Assembly (NCBI GenBank): GCA_001970955.1
Contig: MPUH01000080.1
Span: 51,499-115,498, forward strand
Length of the DNA: 64,000 nt
Direction of reading: 5' to 3'
DNA from: Stentor coeruleus
Lineage: Eukaryota > Ciliophora > Heterotrichea > Heterotrichida > Stentoridae
Part shown: piece by piece, positions 58,330 to 64,000 of the stretch
Numbering within the stretch: position 1 is the first letter of the stretch
How the letters are laid out: each line of letters opens with the position of its first letter
The notes under the pieces: model-generated
The model's input: only the letters and a program-made list of their open reading frames with translations
Told to the model about the DNA's origin: nothing
Databases searched by the model: none
Translations under genes and position numbers: made by a program

Positions 58330-58440
58330 AAAAAGTCACATAGCCAGCGACAACAAGTGGTTTAACATACCGAATCTGCCCAAAGAAAGAGATCGTAGGA
58401 CAAACAAACCTCGATCGGACAAGGTTTAAACCATACCACC
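58330..58440 (-). ncRNA. candidate structured RNA (orientation uncertain)
   Basis: The segment has more G+C than its surroundings and no open frame. A 9-bp stem pairs 58357-58365 (GTGGTTTAA) with 58426-58434 (TTAAACCAT). Inside it is an 8-bp hairpin, GATCG-T-AGG (58391-58399) with CCTCGATC (58409-58416) and loop ACAAACAAA. A further small hairpin, GCTA/TAGC, lies at 58323-58344. On the minus strand the block ends in five T at 58334-58330, like a Pol III terminator, and TATAAGT lies upstream of its 5' end. No tRNA, U-snRNA or snoRNA consensus was recognised. Confidence 0.35.
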
Positions 58441-58694
58441 TTAACTATCACCCACTTTAACTTTAACTTCATACTTATAAACATCTTGCCTAAAATTAGC
58501 AAAGTTCATCCGCTACACAAAAAATTATAAACACGCATATTCTAATCCATTCCTAAAATTTTCCATAACCTAACCACGAACTTCTATATAAATCCTATCA
58601 AAAACTCTTTAAATCATACAAAAACTCCTCTAAAAAAACCCAAAAATCCATTTTTTAAATCCTCATCCTATTTGAAAAACCACCTATTATGATT

Positions 58695-60200
58695 TTATAT
58701 TTGGTTGCTATCGTTAGTATATCCACGATACGTCCCATAAAGTCTAACCTGGGTGAAAATAGGTCCATAAAACGCTAAAGCAAGTTCACAATCCCATAGC
58801 CACGCAGTATAAATTTTCTCCAAATACCTGGCATCAGCAACCGAAACCCTCTTAGCAATTTCACTTCTTGGTATCCTCCTTTTCGCATAATACAACTGAT
58901 CAGCAATTTCTTTACCCTGAGCAAAAAGGTCATTATTATTCAACAAATCATTATAATACCTGTTCCTAGCCCTATATTTTTCAGCTTCCATAACATAATT
59001 CGTTGCCCTTCTTGTAGCTTTCAAACATGCATGTGGAGAAAAAAAACCTGATAAATCCAAAGTACTAGCATAATGTCCAAAAAGCCCAACATCAGAATAT
59101 GGTATATAATAACTATCATGTTCTCCAAAATCTTCAATTTCCCCAAACCACTTATGTAAATAATTATACTGAAGATGAGGATGGTTTATTATCGAATCTC
59201 TAGCTGGTCTATAATTACCCATAATCCTTTGTAGTATTTGAAAAGCGAAATAATCTTCACTATTCCATGATGGGGCAAGATAAAAGATTCCAGCATGGGA
59301 CATATCAACATCATCATCTCTTATTTGAACTTGTGAGCCTGTAAAAATTGGTTTATCTTCTCCTGTGATATCTCTTCCAGAGTTTTTTACTTGACCAAAA
59401 TGTTTTTCTGCTAAACTTCTGAACTCTTCATGGTTTACTGACCCTGTAGCTACTAAAACCATGCGTGTTGCGATATAATGTGCATCTATATAATCTTTAA
59501 TTCCTTCTTGGGTTATATTTCCTATGCTTACCTGATTGCCTCTTATTGGTTGACCTATCATATGGTCTCTAAAAGCTGTGTAGTGAATGTTTTCTAAGAT
59601 GAATTTACGTACATCGGCTGTATCTCTAAGTCCAGTTAGACTTGCTTCTCTTTGCTCTTCAATGAAATTTTTATTGAATTTAGAAGAAAGAGCGATATCT
59701 GAAAGCACGTCCATAGCTTTTTTAAGGTCTTTAGGCTGGACTTCAATCTGAAAAGTTGTCATTTCTTTGCCGGTCTTGATGTTAAAAGCTGCACCCATGT
59801 TTTCAAGATCAGCAGCTAGTTGGGATCTGGATCTTTTTTCAGTCCCCCTGGCTCTGAGTTTTTTAATGAAATGCCCGAGACCATTTGTTTGGAATGACTC
59901 ATTTCGAACCCCTGCTTTTACTTGTAAAGTCACAGTTACTAAAGGAACATTTGAAGGTTCAGAAGCTACTTTAAGACCATTAGACAAAGTATCTTGATAA
60001 AAAGGAAGAGAATATTTAAGAGCTTCAGGTATAACCCCATCTTCTAATTCACCATGGTTTACTAATTGGCTTTTTGAGAACTGGCTAGAATCAGTACTTG
60101 GGTTTAAAATATAAGTAGAAGGGTTGACCTTTGAAGTCAAAATCGAATTGCTTCTCATAAGAAGCTTGTTTAAAGGCTGAACGAATGCCCTCATAACCAT
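58695..60200 (-). CDS. mitochondrial processing peptidase beta / bc1 core-1-like protein, zinc site lost
   Basis: 501 aa, M16 family. The N-terminus (MVMRAFVQPLNKLLMRSNSI) is rich in Arg and hydroxylated residues, typical of a mitochondrial presequence. The M16 body is clear: LSNGLKVASEPSNVPLVTVT, GVRNESFQTNGLGHFIKKL, SRSQLAADLENMGAAFNI, YIDAHYIATRMVLVATGSVN and SYYIPYSDVGLFGHYAST. The zinc-binding HxxEH of active MPP-beta is HFIKK here, so it has lost Glu and the second His. It is likely a structural core subunit of respiratory complex III rather than a peptidase. It lacks the Gly-rich loop of MPP-alpha. The upstream gene ends only 25 bp before its start. Confidence 0.88.
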   Translation of the reverse strand: MVMRAFVQPLNKLLMRSNSILTSKVNPSTYILNPSTDSSQFSKSQLVNHGELEDGVIPEALKYSLPFYQDTLSNGLKVASEPSNVPLVTVTLQVKAGVRNESFQTNGLGHFIKKLRARGTEKRSRSQLAADLENMGAAFNIKTGKEMTTFQIEVQPKDLKKAMDVLSDIALSSKFNKNFIEEQREASLTGLRDTADVRKFILENIHYTAFRDHMIGQPIRGNQVSIGNITQEGIKDYIDAHYIATRMVLVATGSVNHEEFRSLAEKHFGQVKNSGRDITGEDKPIFTGSQVQIRDDDVDMSHAGIFYLAPSWNSEDYFAFQILQRIMGNYRPARDSIINHPHLQYNYLHKWFGEIEDFGEHDSYYIPYSDVGLFGHYASTLDLSGFFSPHACLKATRRATNYVMEAEKYRARNRYYNDLLNNNDLFAQGKEIADQLYYAKRRIPRSEIAKRVSVADARYLEKIYTAWLWDCELALAFYGPIFTQVRLYGTYRGYTNDSNQI

Positions 60201-60225
60201 TTATATTATCCACCATAATTACGGA

Positions 60226-60684
60226 TTAACATATACTGCATTTCCCTGTACATGAACAGGTTGATGATGTATTTTCTAAAGCCACTTCATTGTGGTTTTT
60301 GCCCAGATTACCTTCGAGTCGCCTTATCATGTTTTTCAAGTCGCTATTCTGCTCTTTTTTTAAATTCAAAATTTCGTGGGTCGCACAGATTTCTTGGTTC
60401 ATTTTTGTGATGTCGGTTTGAAGAGTTGTTAGTTTTTTGAGTAATTTGCAGTGAATACATGTTGTTGGGGATAAAGCATCGTGTTTTAATGGGTCGATGT
60501 CTTGAGATATAGACTCTTCAATACCAAGTTCTTTGATAAGGTTTTTTAAAAGAATTGTATCATTGCAGTCTTCCATTTCAGGCTCGAGTGTATTTGATTT
60601 GAGCGAGTTCTCTTTATCGCTTTCTTGAGGGATTTTGTTGAGGATTATCATTGGTAGGTCTGATGAATAGTTGTCTTCTTCCAT
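60226..60684 (-). CDS. small coiled-coil protein with Cys-rich tail
   Basis: 152 aa from the ATG at 60684 (MEEDNYSSDL); codons further upstream in frame begin with TTG, not ATG. The acidic N-terminal half has a CIHCKLL pair at about residue 76. Then comes a coiled coil (LLKKLTTLQTDITKMNQEI, ILNLKKEQNSDLKNMIRRLE) and a tail ending SSTCSCTGKCSIC, with CxC, CxxxC and CxxC spacings that could bind metal. No family recognised. It sits 25 bp upstream of the bc1 core gene on the same strand. Confidence 0.65.
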   Translation of the reverse strand: MEEDNYSSDLPMIILNKIPQESDKENSLKSNTLEPEMEDCNDTILLKNLIKELGIEESISQDIDPLKHDALSPTTCIHCKLLKKLTTLQTDITKMNQEICATHEILNLKKEQNSDLKNMIRRLEGNLGKNHNEVALENTSSTCSCTGKCSIC

Positions 60685-61444
60685 TAGAAAAGTTTTATTT
60701 ACTTTTTTTTGATAATTAGTAAAGGGATTTGAGCTTTTCAATGTTTTTTTATGATAAAGTTGTATAAAAGGAAGAAAGGGAGGTAGGGATTTGATTTGGT
60801 GTTTTAAGTGAAGAGAAATACTGGATAGAAATTGTTTAGGATTTGAGGAGAGTAGTTTTTTTAAAGGTGGATATTGTTTAATAGGAAAAGTTTTGTAATG
60901 AGAAAAGGTTTATAGTAAAAGAATGGGTGAAGTGAAGATTATTAGTTTTTTTGGATTTTATGTTAATTGTAAGAAATTTTTGAAAGGATGCTATTTTATT
61001 GTAGGAAAATGTTTGTAGATTTTTTAAAAGGATTTTTTAGTTTTTTATTTTTGAGATTTTGGGATCAGGATATAAAATTTAATGTTGTAAAGGGAGCTTT
61101 TGGTTGTGAGTGAATTGGCAAATTATGTTTATTGTTTATTTGTAATTTAAATTGAAATTTTGCTGATATTATATGTAGTTAAATGTATTTAATCAGAACC
61201 TAAACTTTATTATTATTTGTTTATAAGCTATTTTAGTTTTATGTATAGATGAATATTAAAATATACATCGAAGGAATAAAAGCTTATTCACTGATAAGTA
61301 AATTATGTTTTTTAAATTTTATTAATTTCCCTACAAGTAAAAAAGTAATTATTCAAACATTTATGATAGTTAGTAAAATTTTAGGCCCCACACAAAGAGA
61401 AGTAAATATAATCTATAAAAAAATCCTAACAGATAAATATATCA
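60685..61444. other. intergenic
   Basis: Strongly G-rich and C-poor from about 60750 to 61150, milder and C-leaning afterwards. A plus-strand open frame at 61249-61503 overlaps the end of the CNBD gene and is not supported. No other feature seen. Confidence 0.55.
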
Positions 61445-62848
61445 TTATTTATTATAACTTAATAACTGAGTCCTTTTCAAAAAATTCAAGCTTTTATAAG
61501 TAGGGGACTTGCAATGGCTGACAACATGTATAAATTGTGTGTGTATATTCACCATTTCCAAGCTAGTTTTTTTTTTCCTTGCGCTTTTAGTCCTCCCAAA
61601 CGGTTTGAGTCTATTAATAAAATTCGTATAAATCGTCTTAGAAAATTCTTCCTCATGAGCTTTAGTCTCATCAAGTACCATAAACGAGTTCCTCTGATTA
61701 TTTCTAGAACATGTATGGCTTTTTAAAAACGAAGAACTCCTAGGTTTCATTTCTTGATTAGGTTTAATCATATACTTGCTCGCAGATAAAGAAGTTGTAG
61801 GGATTTTCAAAGCTTTAGGACTAATAATCACATTATTCACCCCTTCTAACTTATCATCCACTAATATCTTCCTAAAACTTGAAGACTCTTTTTCATGTAT
61901 AACTTTCTTAATACTCATCATATTTTCTATATGAATTTGTTCCTTAAGTTTTTTCCTTTCATCAATAAGAATTTTAGACTCTTGTGTTGTTATCCTTTTT
62001 CTAAAATCATTCACAGATATCTTAAGCAATATAAGTATTTTTGAAGTACATACTGCTGTATTTGAATATTTCCCTATATCCAAATCATATATTCCTAAGA
62101 ATTCCCCTTGGCCCAGAATACTAATCTCGGCTCTTTGACTATATTTTTTATTTAATTGCCCTTTGTATTTATTTGTTGATTCATGGTCCATAACTTTATA
62201 TGTCACTTTTTTACTTATTATTACCTCACCTTCTCGTATTAAAAATAAATAGTCAATATTTGCATCTTCTTTATATATAATTTGGTCTTTTATAAAATTT
62301 TTTTCTTCAAAACAGTAGCTGAGTTTTATTAAAGATCCTTTTGTCATACTTTGGAAAAGCTCTTGACATTGAAGAAACTCGACAAGTTCAAGACGTTTTT
62401 TTTTCATTATACTTGCTAGGATACGTTGATAGTTTTGTTTGTCTAAAACTGCGAAATGACATGGGGTTTTAGCAAGAATTGAAGCGGCTCTTGGCTTTTT
62501 GTCTAGCAAAGCTAGTTCACCAAATGATGCTCCGTTTTTATAAACGAGGACTTCTTTGAAAGTTATAATGTCATCGTTTTTTATTGGAACTAATACTCCG
62601 GCTTCACCTTGGAGGAGGATATAGAATTTGTCCCCGATATCCCCTGCATGAAAAATGTAGTCGGATTCGTTGAAGAATTCGTAAGTGATGTACGCACAAC
62701 ATTCGTGAAAGATCGATTTGTTTTCTTTGAGTGACGCGAAAAATTTTATATTGCTGATGGAAATAGATATTTGTTTTATGTCTTCGGAGGTTCTGAGGAT
62801 TGTTGGCTTTTTTAGGATTGCTTTGAGTCTAGCGATGCTAGTTGCCAT
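61445..62848 (-). CDS. double cyclic-nucleotide-binding-domain protein
   Basis: 467 aa. CNBD-1 (about 35-150) has EFFNESDYIFHAGDIGDKFY and ILLQGEAGVLVP, and the phosphate-binding cassette FGELALLDKKPRAASILA, with the Glu and Arg needed to hold cAMP or cGMP. CNBD-2 (about 160-280) has FIKDQIIYKEDANIDYLFLI but no intact cassette (ILGQGEFLGIYDLD), so it may not bind nucleotide. A basic Ser-rich C-terminal 150 residues follows. There is no kinase inhibitor site or RIIa dimerisation segment, so it is not a classical PKA regulatory subunit. It probably acts as a cyclic-nucleotide sensor. Confidence 0.87.
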   Translation of the reverse strand: MATSIARLKAILKKPTILRTSEDIKQISISISNIKFFASLKENKSIFHECCAYITYEFFNESDYIFHAGDIGDKFYILLQGEAGVLVPIKNDDIITFKEVLVYKNGASFGELALLDKKPRAASILAKTPCHFAVLDKQNYQRILASIMKKKRLELVEFLQCQELFQSMTKGSLIKLSYCFEEKNFIKDQIIYKEDANIDYLFLIREGEVIISKKVTYKVMDHESTNKYKGQLNKKYSQRAEISILGQGEFLGIYDLDIGKYSNTAVCTSKILILLKISVNDFRKRITTQESKILIDERKKLKEQIHIENMMSIKKVIHEKESSSFRKILVDDKLEGVNNVIISPKALKIPTTSLSASKYMIKPNQEMKPRSSSFLKSHTCSRNNQRNSFMVLDETKAHEEEFSKTIYTNFINRLKPFGRTKSARKKKTSLEMVNIHTQFIHVVSHCKSPTYKSLNFLKRTQLLSYNK

Positions 62849-63435
62849 ATATAGGAAATTATATTCTCTTAAAATGGGCCAGGCTAGCCTGGCCAGATAT
62901 ATTAGAAGAGTTATGTTATTATGATTGGTTTAAGTAGAGTTTTGTTATAAAGAATTTAAGGTGCTAGGTAATATCTGAATAATGGTGTATGTAATAGTGT
63001 TTGAATTAATTTTAGTAACAACTTAGCAAATGTTGTTAAAATAATGATAAGCACATCACTTTATAATTTAAAGTTAGTTTGAGGAGTTATTGAAATAGTA
63101 TTCTGTAAAAAGTACTGAGTTTTTTAGAAGTCCTAAGTTCAAACATAAGAGGTTTATTATTAGGAAAAAAAGGGAGGGCATGATTAAAAGAATATAACTT
63201 CTATCTGAAATATTGTCTTAGAGTATTCCTTATGCAATAGTATCTATAACATATTTTATATAATATAAAATGATAAGGATGCCCTTCTTGGCTGAAATTC
63301 ATATCAAGCTCAACTTCTTAATAATATAAAATCTATATTACTATAGTTATATATGATATCTTTATACATGAATAGTATAAGTAGTAATTTATAACAGTCG
63401 GTAACCTTAAATCATCAATCACAACAATCTGAATT
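62849..63435. other. intergenic
   Basis: G-leaning to about 63180, then mixed. No gene, RNA or repeat recognised. Confidence 0.5.
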
Positions 63436-63612
63436 TTAAACTTCCAGCCTTGGAGGGCTTTTCATAAACCAGTAAGTTATCATAAAGACTAAGAAAAATA
63501 CCCCAAGACTAATTAGCGATACTAAAATCCAGCTTTTAAAATATCCAATATCAAAGCTTATAAAAAAATACTTGGCAACAATATTTCCAATATCTGCATT
63601 TATGCCCTCTTT
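63436..63612 (-). pseudogene. C-terminal fragment of a single-TM membrane protein
   Basis: An open stretch of 58 codons without a start codon: ADIGNIVAKYFFISFDIGYF, then a clear transmembrane helix (WILVSLISLGVFFLVFMITYW) and the short tail MKSPPRLEV before TAA. In another frame just upstream, DCGIKIPLCEK looks like a Cys-containing ectodomain end. It reads as the end of a decayed type I membrane-protein gene, or of a gene whose other exons I cannot connect. Family unknown. Confidence 0.4.
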
Positions 63613-64000
63613 TCACATAATGGTATTTTTATCCCACAATCATTGGGTAAATCGAAAATTTAAACAGCCATAATAAATCAAAAAATATTGTAAACTCTGT
63701 TATTGTTAAAAATTGTAAGCAATCAAAAGAATTATCTGAATTTTTTGATACTATGCTACAGACTAAATATTATAGGAAGCTAAAAAAATAAAAGACTATT
63801 TTTTTGTTTGTATTTATCTGCAAGAATATCAAATTACCACATACTAAAGATATAAGAAAGAATATATAAATAATACCTTAGTTTTCTGAAAGATTTGAAG
63901 TTACTTGTGGACTTCATCTATATTGAAGCCATGAGATTATGAGGCCATGAGAAGGTGCTGGGAAGATATGTAGAATAAGGTTAGGATAATTATGTTATCT
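63613..64000. other. window end, no gene recognised
   Basis: AT-rich. Apart from the possible upstream part of the membrane-protein remnant (63613-63660) nothing can be supported. Any feature crossing the window edge would be missed. Confidence 0.5.

Larger units (their letters stand above)
58058..58694. other. intergenic with tandem repeat and candidate structured RNA
   Basis: 58058-58310 is G/T-rich and holds a 65-bp tandem repeat with telomere-like words. 58320-58440 has higher GC and strong self-complementarity (candidate RNA). 58440-58694 is C-rich. An open frame at 58141-58365 runs through the repeat and is not protein-like. Confidence 0.6.

Noticed and set aside
58141-58365. 74-codon plus-strand open frame
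   Set aside because: Runs through the 65-bp tandem repeat and into the candidate RNA; hydrophobic only because of T-richness.
61249-61503. 84-codon plus-strand open frame
   Set aside because: Overlaps the 3' end of the CNBD gene on the other strand, AT-rich and without recognisable motif.
1-64000. Alternative genetic code (UGA as Trp, or all stops reassigned)
   Set aside because: TAA, TAG and TGA all end genes at the lengths predicted by homology (for example TAG for Tctex and MYST, TGA for the kinase and calcium channel), and conserved Trp codons are TGG. The single in-frame UAA is treated as an exception.

Overview
This window looks like macronuclear DNA of a heterotrich ciliate close to Stentor. 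It is AT-rich, with compact intron-poor genes on both strands. The two introns that protein homology forces are only 15 and 16 nt long (2431-2445 and 44281-44296). All of TAA, TAG and TGA end genes whose length is fixed by homology, so the code appears standard; this argues against Blepharisma (UGA read as Trp) and Condylostoma. The species call is inference. The content is eukaryotic housekeeping and ciliary genes. I saw no tRNA, rRNA, CRISPR array, virus or intact transposon.

Layout. 0.6-5 kb: PP6 regulatory subunit (SAPS), a myristoylated ankyrin-TKL kinase and a Tctex-type dynein light chain. 5-9 kb: a duplicated stretch around an unresolved base, then three unrecognised genes (coiled-coil, basic, secreted). 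9-13 kb: a protein with repeated p25-alpha-like domains, ribosomal protein eS30, an RIIa-domain protein and a broken Rab2-like copy. 13-18.2 kb: an unknown helical protein and a CFAP97-like protein, then about 2 kb of duplicated and decayed fragments. 18.2-24.9 kb: two membrane proteins (one with a PB1-like N-terminus, one ending in a p97-binding SHP motif), a La-related protein, a ubiquitin protease with an in-frame UAA, and an unknown. 25-32.5 kb: CLEC16A, a myristoylated AGC kinase, a short acylated coiled coil and two tandem paralogs of an unknown two-TM family. 33-38 kb: GPR180/TMEM145-like receptor, APC11, a C2H2 zinc-finger protein and a decayed gamma-carbonic-anhydrase copy. 38.5-48.9 kb: a four-domain voltage-gated calcium channel, a MYST acetyltransferase, a Kelch protein, a TRAF-type zinc-finger protein and a probable axonemal repeat protein. 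49-63 kb: Listerin, an SOS1-like Na+/H+ exchanger with a cyclic-nucleotide-binding domain, a cold-shock-domain protein, a candidate structured RNA, a bc1 core/MPP-beta-like protein, a small coiled coil and a double-CNBD protein.

Themes. Ciliary and cytoskeletal functions recur (Tctex, RIIa, p25-alpha, CFAP97-like, axonemal repeats, calcium channel), as expected in a large ciliated cell. Ubiquitin/p97 quality control also recurs (Listerin, APC11, USP, SHP-box protein). These genes are scattered and are not an operon.

The most unusual signal is in the intergenic DNA. In most long spacers the + strand is G-rich and C-poor on the left and C-rich and G-poor on the right, with one switch between, whatever the orientation of the flanking genes. 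Equivalently, on each gene's coding strand the 5' flank is C-rich and the 3' flank is G-rich. The decayed carbonic-anhydrase locus still carries this pattern. Spacer descriptions and switch points below were read by eye.
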